This document shows positions 16,928-25,348 of a stretch of DNA of 55,284 nt, one piece after another (within the stretch, counting starts at the first letter, position 1; the number at the start of each line of letters is the position of its first letter). The DNA lies in NCBI GenBank assembly GCA_902534325.1, contig CACAPQ010000015.1, positions 1-55,284 on the forward strand. Reading direction: 5' to 3'. The position numbers were made by a program, and so were the translations under genes. Source of the stretch: Paracoccaceae bacterium (lineage in GTDB: Bacteria; Pseudomonadota; Alphaproteobacteria; Rhodobacterales; Rhodobacteraceae). The notes beneath the pieces are model-generated. The model worked only from the letters and a program-made list of their open reading frames with translations. It did not search any database and was not told the DNA's origin.

Positions 16928-17848
16928 CTACTCCATTTTCTCAAGTAGATCTTCCAGTTGGTTACCAACGGAAGGGACATTTACTTGAGCGCCTCGATAG
17001 CCATCTTCAGCAAGTCCTAATTCCGCTTTTAGGTCTACACCATCTTGAGTTAGCATCCAGTTCCCATCAATTTGTTTAATTATTCCATCTTTCTCCAAGG
17101 CGGTAATTACCTCTGGTAGTGCAACCCCATGAGCGCAGAAATCAAGAAAGCCAATAAGCTCAGAAATCGCACCATCTGGAGCAAACCGGACAAACCGCCC
17201 AAGTAAAGCCCCAATCTCCGATGCGTATAAGTTGGCTTTTTGAGTTCGAAGAAGTATTTGGTCCGTAGTTGCCTTAGCCAGCTGGCGCATCATTCGCACC
17301 TGCTCAGGGTTTAATCGGACAGGTCGCTTATGAAATGCGCATAAGGTACCTAGAACTACACCCTCTGGCGTATTCAGAGGAAAGCCAGCATATGCGGAGG
17401 CATTCATTGGCGGCTTGGTCATCATACTTCCCGCAAATCGTTCATCATCTGAAAGGTCGGCAACGATAAATGGTTCTGGGGACGTTAAGGCATATTCGCA
17501 AATCGATATCTTTTGAGGCATTGCCATTAATGGGTCGACAGGTATACCAGAACCTCCAATTGTAAACTGGTTCTTACCGTCAAGAATATTGACCATGCTG
17601 AAATCTGCACCAGTCACTAGCTTAACCATCTCCCCAAATATTTCAAACTGGCTAGAAAGATCTTGACCGATAATACCAGTCTCTGCCACCTTAACTCGCC
17701 TTAGTGCTTCATTCTTAGGAACTACTGGCTTTGCCATCTTTCTCGAGGTCGCTGCTGCAACCCCCATCTGTACAAAATCCTTGAATCCGAAAGTTTTGAT
17801 AATACGCCGTAATGACACTTGAGACTCCGTTTTTCGAATATAGTCCAT
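16928..17848 (-). CDS. GAF-domain sensor protein
   Basis: 306 residues. A GAF-like domain spans residues ~60-205. It contains VTGADFSMVNILDGKNQF, the ICEYALTSPEPFIVADLSDD segment (a C-Y/H arrangement common in cyanobacterial-style GAFs of alphaproteobacteria) and YAGFPLNTPEGVVLGTLCAFHKRP. The C-terminal ~90 residues are helical without a recognised output domain, so it is a stand-alone sensor. A copy of the dispersed ~80-bp repeat sits immediately upstream of its start. Confidence 0.75.
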   Translation of the reverse strand: MDYIRKTESQVSLRRIIKTFGFKDFVQMGVAAATSRKMAKPVVPKNEALRRVKVAETGIIGQDLSSQFEIFGEMVKLVTGADFSMVNILDGKNQFTIGGSGIPVDPLMAMPQKISICEYALTSPEPFIVADLSDDERFAGSMMTKPPMNASAYAGFPLNTPEGVVLGTLCAFHKRPVRLNPEQVRMMRQLAKATTDQILLRTQKANLYASEIGALLGRFVRFAPDGAISELIGFLDFCAHGVALPEVITALEKDGIIKQIDGNWMLTQDGVDLKAELGLAEDGYRGAQVNVPSVGNQLEDLLEKME

Positions 17849-17860
17849 TATTTTTTAGGT

Positions 17861-17934
17861 AAAAGCAAAGTATCTTAGCAACCTAACCGCTGCTAGTTTT
17901 TGCCTCCACCCCATGATCGGGAGATAGGTGAAAG
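17861..17934 (+). repeat. Dispersed ~80-bp intergenic repeat, copy 1
   Basis: Shares the core TATCTTAGCAACCTAAC, then GCTGCTAGTTTTT, and the second half (CCACCCC.TG.TCGGGAGAT) with copies at 19564, 25101 and 28911. All four lie in the same orientation in gene-free DNA. Here the repeat is between the GAF gene and a + strand secreted-protein gene. Confidence 0.8.
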
Positions 17935-18223
17935 AAAATCTCCGTCAGCTATACAGATTCATATTTAACCATTAAGCCCACCCCTGAAGCGTCCTCAGTG
18001 GATCTATGAGTCTGGAAAACCCTCTGTAAGGCAAATCTTTTATCCACTCACCCTTAGTAGATTCCTCAACTGCTGTACCACAGCTTGATCGAGATATAAT
18101 TAGTGAACTTCAAGCAAAAGACTAGTGAACGCAGCTTTTAAATCCAAACACAGTGAGCAGGCGTATATTAACTAAATTTGAAGCCGTAGTTTTACAGTCC
18201 GTAAATATATTGAGGAAAGTCAG

Positions 18224-18691
18224 ATGAGACAACTATTTTTGATTTGCATTGTCGTGCCAAATCTCTGCTTTGCGAGCATTGACGTAAGGATGTTGTACAT
18301 TAAGGCCGTGGCGGATTTCTCAACTTGTGGCAACGCATTGATGCCTTGGGGTGGTAAAGGTTGGCAACCAGATGAAGTGGAACAACCATACGTTTTACAG
18401 GCAAAATTAAATCGCTCAAAGATGCAGTCTGAAATTGACGAGGGGTTTTATACAGAAGCTAATTTAGAAAAGCTATTTGTTGCTTTGACAAGTGATTTCT
18501 ATGAAAAAACCGCTGATATCACCGCGCGGTTAAAAAAGTTACCCGCTGAAGATCATTCTGTAATTTGGAGTAGCCTATTTGAAATTGAAAAAGATGCTCG
18601 ATTAATAAGAGAAAAGTTAGCATCTGATTTCCGTCTTCACGCAGAGATAATAAAAATGTGCGCTGATGATGTTAATAAACCCATGAATTAA
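18224..18691 (+). CDS. Small secreted protein, 155 residues, unknown function
   Basis: The N-terminus MRQLFLICIVVPNLCFA reads as a Sec signal peptide with cleavage after CFA. The mature part is mostly helical, with two Cys (FSTCGNAL and KMCADD) that could form a disulfide. GAGGAAAG precedes the ATG. No family was recognised. Confidence 0.7.
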   Translation: MRQLFLICIVVPNLCFASIDVRMLYIKAVADFSTCGNALMPWGGKGWQPDEVEQPYVLQAKLNRSKMQSEIDEGFYTEANLEKLFVALTSDFYEKTADITARLKKLPAEDHSVIWSSLFEIEKDARLIREKLASDFRLHAEIIKMCADDVNKPMN

Positions 18692-18745
18692 CTATAGTAC
18701 GCAGAGGACCTAGACTATTGCATCTTTCCATAACAGTTTAATTTA

Positions 18746-19294
18746 TTAGCGCGATTTATTTAGTGTTAGAATATCCTCAATTATGATCGCGTCACGAACT
18801 AATGGATAATAATCATCTGCACCAAATTGACGCCTTTTAAACCTTGCTCGAATAGAAAAATAAATTTTTTCGCTATCTGAGTTATAATCTTCCAAAACAG
18901 TTACAATTAAATTAACTGGCTTTGATACATTTCTGATTTTTAGGAATCCCAGTACGTTAAATTTTTCATCGCTAAATTCTACAGATTTGCTTTCAAACGT
19001 TGCTTTAGGAAATCTGTAAGCATCTAACACTTTTTTCATAGCCGTTGTCGCAAGTGGGAAACCTGCATTGCTTTCCATCAAGTCAAATTTTACAAAAAAA
19101 ACAGATTGAACGGGATTCCTAAAATTAACATCGAACTTACTTTCAGTGACTTTAAATTCCCCTTCAAATGGTAGACCCGCAATGGAATATTTAAAAGTCA
19201 CATCTGTGTTTTGGGGAAGTTGATATTCTTCAGATATTGAGGGCCCGCAAAAAGCACATAGAAAGATGAAAAAATAAAGAGCAAGTTGGGCCAT
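18746..19294 (-). CDS. YceI-like lipocalin-fold periplasmic protein
   Basis: 182 residues with a signal peptide (MAQLALYFFIFLCAFCGPSISEE). The mature beta-rich sequence follows the YceI pattern: an early TFKYSIAGLPFEGEF strand, an FPKATFESKSVEF strand, LGFLKIRNVSKPVNLIV, and a conserved R-RQFG near the end. YceI proteins bind lipid-like molecules in the periplasm. A 52-residue membrane microprotein gene lies 10 bases upstream on the same strand. Confidence 0.75.
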   Translation of the reverse strand: MAQLALYFFIFLCAFCGPSISEEYQLPQNTDVTFKYSIAGLPFEGEFKVTESKFDVNFRNPVQSVFFVKFDLMESNAGFPLATTAMKKVLDAYRFPKATFESKSVEFSDEKFNVLGFLKIRNVSKPVNLIVTVLEDYNSDSEKIYFSIRARFKRRQFGADDYYPLVRDAIIIEDILTLNKSR

Positions 19295-19304
19295 TACCTA
19301 TCCT

Positions 19305-19463
19305 TTACTTTCCCCTGTTTTTGGGATTTCTACTAAACGATTTACTGACAGGCTTTGGTGTAAATTTTCTATTAGGTCTATGCCTTTTTTTTCGCACGAG
19401 AACAGCAACAAAGACTGCAAGTGCTAGAAAAATTAACAGTTGAGACATCTGTAACAAACCCAT
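19305..19463 (-). CDS. Single-TM microprotein, 52 residues
   Basis: ATG at 19463 opens MGLLQMSQLLIFLALAVFVA, one membrane helix, followed by a very basic tail (VRKKRHRPNRK...RNPKNRGK). The stop is 10 bases before the YceI-like start, suggesting one operon. The positive tail should be cytoplasmic. The gene is too short for most gene callers. Confidence 0.55.
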   Translation of the reverse strand: MGLLQMSQLLIFLALAVFVAVLVRKKRHRPNRKFTPKPVSKSFSRNPKNRGK

Positions 19464-19563
19464 TTTCTCTTATTCAATCAATATATTTTGTATATCAACT
19501 TCTGGATTACGATTAATAGTTTATTAAACGAAGACTGTGACCAAAAACGATGAATACCTTTTT

Positions 19564-19627
19564 CAAAAAAATGTGAGAACGGTATCTTAGCAACCTAACA
19601 GCTGCTAGTTTTTGACCTCCGTGCTAT
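19564..19627 (+). repeat. Dispersed ~80-bp intergenic repeat, copy 2
   Basis: Begins with CAAAAAAATGTGAGAAC, as in copy 4, then TATCTTAGCAACCTAACAGC and TGCTAGTTTTT. The second half is degraded. It sits about 210 bases before a + strand secreted microprotein gene. Confidence 0.8.
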
Positions 19628-19839
19628 GTACACTCATTCTGTATATTGTTGAGTTAATAAAATAATGAGATCATATTATAAACCGCAAAATACGATGTAA
19701 GATGTTATTTGGTATCTTTAGAGCCAAGTATGAAATTGCTAATGGCGTGTCATTTCGACACAATTATTGATGTTACCCTTTAAAAATAAATTTACAGCAA
19801 CATCTACCAATATATTGTAATGTTTAAAAGGGCGATAAC

Positions 19840-20004
19840 ATGAAGACTGTTTCAGCAAGTATCTTTGTTTTAACCATAACAGCATCAAGTTTGTTTGCTG
19901 GTAACTGTGCTAAGCATAACAAAGCAAATCTAGAGGCTATGTCTTGTGAAGCTGGTTTTACATGGAATGAAACAAAAGCAGAGTGTGTTCAAGACACTGC
20001 TTAA
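19840..20004 (+). CDS. Secreted three-Cys microprotein, 54 residues
   Basis: A signal peptide (MKTVSASIFVLTITASSLFAG) is followed by about 34 mature residues with three Cys in the pattern N-C-AKH, MSCEAGFTWNE, ECVQ. The SC-GFTWN-ECV pattern resembles tiny secreted proteins common in Rhodobacteraceae. AAAAGGGC precedes the ATG. A strong terminator follows about 180 bases downstream. Confidence 0.65.
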   Translation: MKTVSASIFVLTITASSLFAGNCAKHNKANLEAMSCEAGFTWNETKAECVQDTA

Positions 20005-20186
20005 TTATAGAGACGGTTGGGCTCTAAGCTTATCCGTCTTCCTTAAAACCACTTCTGTGTAAGGCTACATCTGTTAAACGTATATGGGATACTTTTGGCC
20101 TGCATTTTGGTCAGTACTCCAGATAAGGCATAAAGCACGGTGTTAGGATTAAATGTTTGATTTCAGATATTTAGGTAAGATTTGTT

Positions 20187-20219
20187 AGCCCTCACTTCCC
20201 AGTGGGGGCTTTCTTTTTT
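20187..20219 (+). terminator. Rho-independent terminator
   Basis: AGCCCTCACT (20187-20196) pairs along all ten positions (one G-T) with AGTGGGGGCT (20201-20210) around a TCCC loop, followed by TTCTTTTTT. It probably ends the transcript of the secreted microprotein. Confidence 0.8.
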
Positions 20220-20280
20220 GCTAGATAATTCATTAAGCGGTTGGATCTATATAGATTTAAGCTTTAGGTAGTGGAAGGCA

Positions 20281-20382
20281 CTATAACTCCAAGGTCCAAT
20301 TCATAGATGGGCGAAGTAGTATGTAGATTACCAACACTACAGCAACTAGCAATGGTAATCCTGATGTACCTATATTGTCCAT
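20281..20382 (-). CDS. Single-TM microprotein, 33 residues
   Basis: ATG at 20382 with AGGAG six bases upstream opens MDNIGTSGLPLLVAVVLVIY, a membrane helix, then ILLRPSMNWTLEL and stop. It lies directly downstream of two small genes on the same strand, and the strong ribosome site is the main support. Confidence 0.45.
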   Translation of the reverse strand: MDNIGTSGLPLLVAVVLVIYILLRPSMNWTLEL

Positions 20383-20395
20383 GACAAACTCCTAG

Positions 20396-20716
20396 CTAGT
20401 TTCTTTTGAAGTTTTTCGCCTTAACCTTTGGTTCGAGTAAAAGACAGCTATGTGATCTATTTGAGTATCTACGATAGCCTAAATTTCTTTTCACCTTCGG
20501 CAATGACAAAACAGCAATACAACTGTACCTGTCACCCTGATATGCAAATAGAAAACGAGTGTAATCGCCAGCACTATTGCCCACGATTTCCTGACCAATA
20601 AATTGACCCTCTGTCATCACTTTGTAAGGGTCAGCGTGTCTTTCTCCTGCTTTCAAAGCAAAGACAGGAGAAGCTATACCCAATGTGAGTGATAATATGA
20701 GGAGTAGTTTTTGCAT
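20396..20716 (-). CDS. Small secreted protein, 106 residues
   Basis: A signal peptide (MQKLLLILSLTLGIASPVFA) is followed by a compact domain with two Cys (YSCIAVLSLP and HSCLLLEP) and a basic C-terminus. Not recognised. It starts 3 bases after the stop of the His/Asp-rich membrane microprotein, so the two are coupled. Confidence 0.65.
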   Translation of the reverse strand: MQKLLLILSLTLGIASPVFALKAGERHADPYKVMTEGQFIGQEIVGNSAGDYTRFLFAYQGDRYSCIAVLSLPKVKRNLGYRRYSNRSHSCLLLEPKVKAKNFKRN

Positions 20717-20719
20717 TGG

Positions 20720-20899
20720 TTAGTCTAGTCGTTCTTCGACACTTTCAAGTCTTTCAATAACATGTTCCATGTATTCAAAGTAATCATGGTCATGGTCGTC
20801 ATCATGGTCATGAATAATGACAGACCCAACTATTATCATTGTCACCACAACAACGCATACGGTTATTATTGTTAAAAGTATTTCCGTATATTTATCCAT
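20720..20899 (-). CDS. Membrane microprotein with His/Asp-rich tail, 59 residues
   Basis: MDKYTEILLT is followed by a strongly hydrophobic helix (ITVCVVVVTMIIVGSVII) and then HDHDDDHDHDYF, a likely metal-binding stretch of alternating His and Asp. A charged helix (EHVIERLESVEERLD) ends it. The product is predicted to be a single-TM protein with the acidic/His tail on one face. First gene of a three-gene unit with the secreted 106-residue protein and the 33-residue microprotein. Confidence 0.6.
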   Translation of the reverse strand: MDKYTEILLTIITVCVVVVTMIIVGSVIIHDHDDDHDHDYFEYMEHVIERLESVEERLD

Positions 20900-20921
20900 A
20901 AAAGTAATACCTCATTCGCTA

Positions 20922-21200
20922 TTAGTCTTTATCGCAAAAGGCTTCAAGAATAGTCGTGTAGTTTGCAGCCAGACCTACATACCATTGTATCTTAGCTGCG
21001 TGTTCAAGGGCATCAGGTGAACCTTCAGGGTTCTCTTCAAGATAAGCCCATTCTTTATCTGCTTCTTCAAGTAATCCCCCAATTCCAGTAAACATTTCGT
21101 GGCAGTCTTTTTTTGGAAACTCATAGTATTTAATGTAACTATTTGCACTAGCAGCCGTAGCTCCGAAGATAAGCGATATGGTAAGTAAGATGTGTTTCAT
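20922..21200 (-). CDS. Small secreted protein, 92 residues
   Basis: A signal peptide, MKHILLTISLIFGATAASA, is followed by a helical domain with Cys at KKDCHEMF and EAFCDKD. The DNA of the signal peptide is nearly repeated at 21546-21587 and 36346-36401. Overlaps the upstream SnoaL-like gene by 4 bases (ATGA-type), so it is co-translated. Function unknown. Confidence 0.65.
   Translation of the reverse strand: MKHILLTISLIFGATAASANSYIKYYEFPKKDCHEMFTGIGGLLEEADKEWAYLEENPEGSPDALEHAAKIQWYVGLAANYTTILEAFCDKD
21145..21200 (-). repeat. Signal-peptide-coding repeat, copy 1
   Basis: The 56 bases encoding the signal peptide of the 92-residue protein match 36346-36401 with only about eight differences and match 21546-21587 in part. 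Similarity stops where the mature protein begins. Confidence 0.7.
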
Positions 21201-21538
21201 GTATTGTCCTTACTTTTTTCAACAGGTGTTGATCCTGTTTCTGTGCGCCAAAGTAGGCCATCTTTAAGGAGATGTACTGTTAATACAGCTTCTGTTGTTC
21301 CATCTTGAAAGTCAGCTACAAAATGTTCAACAACGATGTCATCATTTTCATACAGACACCTTCTTTTGTTGCGTTTGGTTCCTATCAACCAACGTGACAT
21401 CACTGGTTCAAGATCATCAAGGCCTTGTTCAATACCTTTTGCATGGAAGACCCTCTTGTAGTCAGGATGGTATAATTCAAGCATTGCGCCAATATCCTGC
21501 CCATCCCAAGCTTCTTGGTATTTTTTATATAAGCTCAT
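21197..21538 (-). CDS. SnoaL/NTF2-like protein, 113 residues
   Basis: The pattern of a small NTF2-fold protein: N-terminal helix YKKYQEAWDGQDIGAMLELYHPDY, then strands including DIVVEHFVADFQDG and TEAVLTVHLLKDGLLWRTETG. Members bind or isomerise small molecules, or are orphan folds. No catalytic residues could be assigned. Overlaps the next gene by 4 bases. Confidence 0.65.
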   Translation of the reverse strand: MSLYKKYQEAWDGQDIGAMLELYHPDYKRVFHAKGIEQGLDDLEPVMSRWLIGTKRNKRRCLYENDDIVVEHFVADFQDGTTEAVLTVHLLKDGLLWRTETGSTPVEKSKDNT

Positions 21539-21539
21539 T

Positions 21540-21587
21540 ATCAGTGGCTCCCAAGATAAGCGATTTGGTGAGTATGAGGTGTTTCAT
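21540..21587 (-). pseudogene. Orphan signal-peptide relic (signal-peptide repeat copy 2)
   Basis: Minus-strand ATG at 21587 encodes MKHLILTKSLILGAT, almost the signal peptide of the 92-residue protein, then runs straight into the start of the SnoaL-like gene. A gene was apparently replaced or deleted here, leaving only its signal sequence. Confidence 0.5.
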
Positions 21588-21592
21588 TTAAT

Positions 21593-21916
21593 CTAACTTT
21601 TCCGCTCAACTTTTATTTCATCGGCTTTGGAGTTTTCAAAATAAGTAATATCACCTTCGTAGTAAAAACTATCAACAACAGTAAATTTATTTTTTAAGAT
21701 ATCCTGAAATTCTTTTCTTTTAGATAGGTTTGTTTCTGCATCCTCGTAACTAGAATATACAGCCAAATTTAAAATAGACTTTGGACCTGTTCGCACAGTA
21801 ATCACAGTCTGAGCATTACCAAACCATTCTTTTTGTATAGTTTGATAGAAGTTTTCGGACGATACTAAATCTTTCTCTGATAAAAATTCCATCATATTTA
21901 TTCTGGCTATAGACAT
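21593..21916 (-). CDS. ABM-like small protein, 107 residues
   Basis: The start is the ATG at 21916 with AAGGAGA upstream; an earlier in-frame start lacks a site. The sequence MSIARINMMEFLSEKD...TVRTGPKSILNLAVYSSYEDAETN has the strand-helix pattern and the spacing of dimeric alpha-beta barrel (antibiotic-monooxygenase-like) domains. The tail is charged. Function unknown. Confidence 0.55.
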   Translation of the reverse strand: MSIARINMMEFLSEKDLVSSENFYQTIQKEWFGNAQTVITVRTGPKSILNLAVYSSYEDAETNLSKRKEFQDILKNKFTVVDSFYYEGDITYFENSKADEIKVERKS

Positions 21917-22107
21917 TCTTTGTGTCTCCTTCTTTATAGCTATCCTCTTTGAAAACCTAATCTGTGTAAAGCAGACCATAGTTCAAATTTTACATAAGCG
22001 AACTTAATTATCCAAAGGTTCAATAATTTGTATCGATGGTCTTGTTTCTGAAAAAGACTTTCTATCTTTATGGGTATGCCAATAATTTTCTAAGTTTGGA
22101 GGAGAGT

Positions 22108-22836
22108 ATGAACAATTTTGCTGGTAAAAAAGCCCTTATCGTTGGTGCAAGTGGTGGAATGGGAAGTGCAGTAGCAACCATGCTTGCCGAAAATGGTGTG
22201 CATTGCGCTTTAGTTGGCCGTGACAAGCAGAAACTTGAAGATATTTTTTCAGTTTGTTCTTCATCTGGCAATCCATGTTTCACATTTTCCTGTGACATAT
22301 CCGATAGTTCAGAAATTAAAAAATGTTGCCAAGAAGCAATCAACAGTCTTGGTGGATTAAACTATCTAATTCACTGTGCGGGAAACTATAATAAAGCTTC
22401 AGCCGATGAATGCGACTTAGAAGTTTGGGATGATATTTTAGATGCAAATCTTCGTAGCACTTATCACTTAGCAAGGCACTTACTCCCGCAAATTAATAAG
22501 GCACCAGGTGGTGCTGTTATTCGAATAAACTCTAGAGACGCACCACATACGGGCATAGGTATTCAAACCGCTCAAAAACGGGCTATCGATGGTTACATGG
22601 AGGTTCTTTTTGAAGATGTTAGGGAATACGGTACTAAAGTTTGCACTATAAACCCTGGATTTGTTAATACATCGATGGTGAATCCTGAACGTTTAAATCC
22701 AGAACTAATGATGCAGCCAGACGATATATCGCAAGTCGTTCAGTTTATTCTAAGCACTTCCACAACAGCTTGTCCGACTGAGATAACCATACAACCTCAA
22801 CGCTCGCCCTGGAAAAAACCTGATATGCACCTTTAA
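22108..22836 (+). CDS. Short-chain dehydrogenase/reductase homologue lacking the catalytic Tyr
   Basis: 242 residues from the ATG after TTGGAGGAGAGT. The NAD(P)-binding GASGGMGSA motif, DISD and LIHCAGN (the NAG equivalent) are intact. At the active site, the usual YxxxK reads QTAQK, so the proton-donating Tyr is Gln. The catalytic Ser region reads RINSRDA, which keeps a Ser. C-terminal NPGFVNT (the PGxxxT motif) is normal. It may be a non-catalytic binder or use another residue. Confidence 0.8.
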   Translation: MNNFAGKKALIVGASGGMGSAVATMLAENGVHCALVGRDKQKLEDIFSVCSSSGNPCFTFSCDISDSSEIKKCCQEAINSLGGLNYLIHCAGNYNKASADECDLEVWDDILDANLRSTYHLARHLLPQINKAPGGAVIRINSRDAPHTGIGIQTAQKRAIDGYMEVLFEDVREYGTKVCTINPGFVNTSMVNPERLNPELMMQPDDISQVVQFILSTSTTACPTEITIQPQRSPWKKPDMHL

Positions 22837-22868
22837 ATTTCTCATATGACGGCTTAACAAAACTGAGT

Positions 22869-23120
22869 ATGAAAGGTAGATTGATTAATGAAGCAGAGAT
22901 ACTCCTCTCTTACAATGATGGTAAATATTTCGAACGTACAGATGCTGGTGCTGCGTTCGAGTCCAAAGCACCGTTAAAAGCTGAGATAATAAACTTGTTA
23001 GCAAATCAATCGCTAGGAGTAACCGATATAGCTAATTGTCTTAAACGATACAAAGGGCAGATTAGTTCACTCTGTTCATATTGTTCACACCCTTCTCTTA
23101 GAACAGTTACTATAAGTTAA
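22869..23120 (+). CDS. Hypothetical protein, 83 residues
   Basis: Not recognised. The segment AEIINLLANQSLGVTDIANCLKRYKGQISSLC has the look of a winged-helix/HTH region with a trailing Cys pair (CSYC). It follows the SDR gene by 32 bases on the same strand. Confidence 0.5.
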   Translation: MKGRLINEAEILLSYNDGKYFERTDAGAAFESKAPLKAEIINLLANQSLGVTDIANCLKRYKGQISSLCSYCSHPSLRTVTIS

Positions 23121-23168
23121 TCATAAAGTAACCAACCCCCAACTCACATTACCTACCATTCACTCACT

Positions 23169-23211
23169 AAGTTATTTATTTGAGTCACTTGGTTTGCTAC
23201 GGTTGTAGCAA
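23169..23211 (+). repeat. 43-bp hairpin repeat, copy 1
   Basis: Identical to 28002-28044 except for one base. The right end is a stem (TTGCTAC, loop GGTT, GTAGCAA). It lies between the 83-residue gene and the epimerase gene, ending 24 bases before the latter's ATG. Confidence 0.75.
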
Positions 23212-23234
23212 GTCAGAAGACTCAAGGTGTCATT

Positions 23235-24119
23235 ATGCGAATATTATTTACGGGTGGATCAGGTAAGGCTGGAAAACACAGCATCACATATCTTTTAGAA
23301 CAAGGGCATTCAATCCTTAATCTAGATAAAGTCCATCTCGACAATCCAAATGTCTTAACTCGATTTGCTGATATTACAGATGCAGGGCAAGTGTTTGACG
23401 TAATGCAAAGTTATGTAAACTATGATGAACTAAAAGAAGGAACTGGGGTTCCAAGCTTTGATGCAGTCGTTCACTTTGCGGCAATCCCAACCTTACTTAT
23501 GACAAGTGATAATGAGTGCTTCAGAATTAATACACTCGGCACATACAATGTTATTGACGCAGCAATAAAAATGGGTGTGAAAAAAATTATTTTTGCCTCA
23601 TCGGAAACAACTTACGGGATATGTTTTGCTGATGGTGAGGTAAAACCTGACTATATACCTATCGATGAAGAGCATCCAACTATCCCTGAAGATAGTTATG
23701 CAATGTCAAAAGTTGTTAATGAAGCAACCGCTAAGAGTTTTCAAAAGAGAAAAAACATAGATATTTATGGCTTGCGTATAAACAACGTAATTGAGCCACA
23801 TGAATACACCGAAAGGTTTCCAAAATTTATGGAAAATCCAGATTTAAGGAGGAGAAATATCTTCTCGTATATAGATGCCCGCGATCTAGGCCAGATGGTT
23901 GAAAAGTGTCTTCAGAAAAATGGGTTAGGTTATCAGATTTTCAATGTATCTAATAACAATCATTCAGTAAGCTTATCATCGGAGGAATTAATAAAGCGTT
24001 ATTACAAGGATGTTCCTTTGAAACATAATGTTATTCCAGATAGTTTTTACTCCAATGAAAAAGCTAAACGTCTATTGGGCTTCAAACCAATGCATGATTT
24101 TCAGACTCCATCTAACTGA
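23235..24119 (+). CDS. NAD-dependent epimerase/dehydratase family protein
   Basis: 294 residues of extended SDR type. The NAD-binding motif is FTGGSGKAGKH (residues ~5-15). VHFAAIP follows, then the catalytic Tyr-Lys in YAMSKVVNEA, and SSETTYG supplies the Ser/Thr. The substrate is unknown. Sugar-nucleotide epimerases and aldose dehydrogenases share this layout. Confidence 0.8.
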   Translation: MRILFTGGSGKAGKHSITYLLEQGHSILNLDKVHLDNPNVLTRFADITDAGQVFDVMQSYVNYDELKEGTGVPSFDAVVHFAAIPTLLMTSDNECFRINTLGTYNVIDAAIKMGVKKIIFASSETTYGICFADGEVKPDYIPIDEEHPTIPEDSYAMSKVVNEATAKSFQKRKNIDIYGLRINNVIEPHEYTERFPKFMENPDLRRRNIFSYIDARDLGQMVEKCLQKNGLGYQIFNVSNNNHSVSLSSEELIKRYYKDVPLKHNVIPDSFYSNEKAKRLLGFKPMHDFQTPSN

Positions 24120-24155
24120 TTTATCAGTAAGGAATTGAAGTTTAAATGAGGGACC

Positions 24156-25073
24156 ATGGCAAGTCAGAATTATGTCATTAAAGGGGCAAGCACGTTTTGG
24201 AACAGGCAAACTCCTGTAATGCGCGGGATAGTTTTGATGTGTCTGTCCACTGTTGCGTTTTCAATTATGCATGGACTGGTTCGTTTCGTTTCAGAAGTCC
24301 TGCCTCCCTTTCAGATAGCCTTCTTTCGTAACATCTTCGGCTTAGCTTTTCTTTTACCACTTTTGATGCGCTCTCGATTTGCAGTTCTACGCACAAGACA
24401 GATTGGCTTGCACGCGCTGCGAGGCGTCATCAACATGGCAGCAATGCTGATGTTTTTCACCGCACTATCGATTTCGCCGATTGCTAAGGTTACAGCTCTG
24501 GGTTTCACGGCACCTATTTTCATGGCCATTCTTGCTGTTATAGTGTTGGGAGAGCGTTTTCGCATCTATCGGTGGAGCGCGATTTTCTTGGGGTTCGCGG
24601 GGATGTTGATTATTCTCCGACCTGGCCTCGTTGTCATCGATACAGGTGCGCTTCTAGTCATCGGGTCGGCAGTGCTTTGGGCTGTCGCGATGCTGATTAT
24701 CAAGATCCAGTCGCGAACAGAATCGAGCCTAACTATTGTCGCTTATATGGGTATTTTCCTTGGAGTTTTCTCGATCGCTCCAGCGCTTTGGGTTTGGCAG
24801 CCATTTGAGCTTCAGACCCTGGGCTTAATGGTATTGATTGGTCTATTTGGCTCAATTGCCCAAATGGCAATTAGCGAGTCTCTCAAAGAAACCGATCCAA
24901 CAGCGCTCATGCCGTTTGACTTTCTCAAATTGATCTGGACCGCGATGATTGGCGCTTGGTTCTTCGCAGAAATCCCAGATATGTTCACTTGGATTGGGGC
25001 AACCGTGATTTTCTCGTCTGGTCTTTTCATTGCTTTCCGCGAGCGTAGCGTTCGAAGCCAGCGCATTTCCTAA
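24156..25073 (+). CDS. EamA/DMT-family membrane transporter
   Basis: 305 residues with about ten membrane helices in two EamA repeats. The motif ISPIAKVTALGFTAPIFMAILAVIVLGERF closes the first repeat, and SLKETDPTALMPFDFLKLIW with WIGATVIFSSGLFIAFRER closes the second. It likely exports or imports a small metabolite. The coding DNA is richer in G+C than the flanks, suggesting separate acquisition. Confidence 0.85.
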   Translation: MASQNYVIKGASTFWNRQTPVMRGIVLMCLSTVAFSIMHGLVRFVSEVLPPFQIAFFRNIFGLAFLLPLLMRSRFAVLRTRQIGLHALRGVINMAAMLMFFTALSISPIAKVTALGFTAPIFMAILAVIVLGERFRIYRWSAIFLGFAGMLIILRPGLVVIDTGALLVIGSAVLWAVAMLIIKIQSRTESSLTIVAYMGIFLGVFSIAPALWVWQPFELQTLGLMVLIGLFGSIAQMAISESLKETDPTALMPFDFLKLIWTAMIGAWFFAEIPDMFTWIGATVIFSSGLFIAFRERSVRSQRIS

Positions 25074-25100
25074 TTTGGGCAGATTAACAGAACCCTAAAG

Positions 25101-25181
25101 AAATAAAATGCGAGAGCAGTATCTTAGCAACCTAACCATTGCTCGTTTTTCCCCCCACCCCCTGCTCGGGAGATGGCGAAA
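25101..25181 (+). repeat. Dispersed ~80-bp intergenic repeat, copy 3 (fullest copy)
   Basis: Contains GAGCAG...TTGCTC flanking arms, the core TATCTTAGCAACCTAACC, a T5 run, and the GC-rich second half CCACCCCCTGCTCGGGAGAT. Lies about 170 bases before a + strand membrane-protein gene. Confidence 0.85.
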
Positions 25182-25348
25182 CAAATCGTAGCCCCAGAGT
25201 AGCTCCAGCCACATCAGCACATTAATTATGCGTAAAATTTGTGCGTTAGTTTGGATTTGTGTAGAGGAAATGCCGTAAGTATTTGCTCTCAATTTTGTAG
25301 AAGGTCTAAATTTAAGGAATAATCTGCATCCAGTATGGTGAGCGTCAA

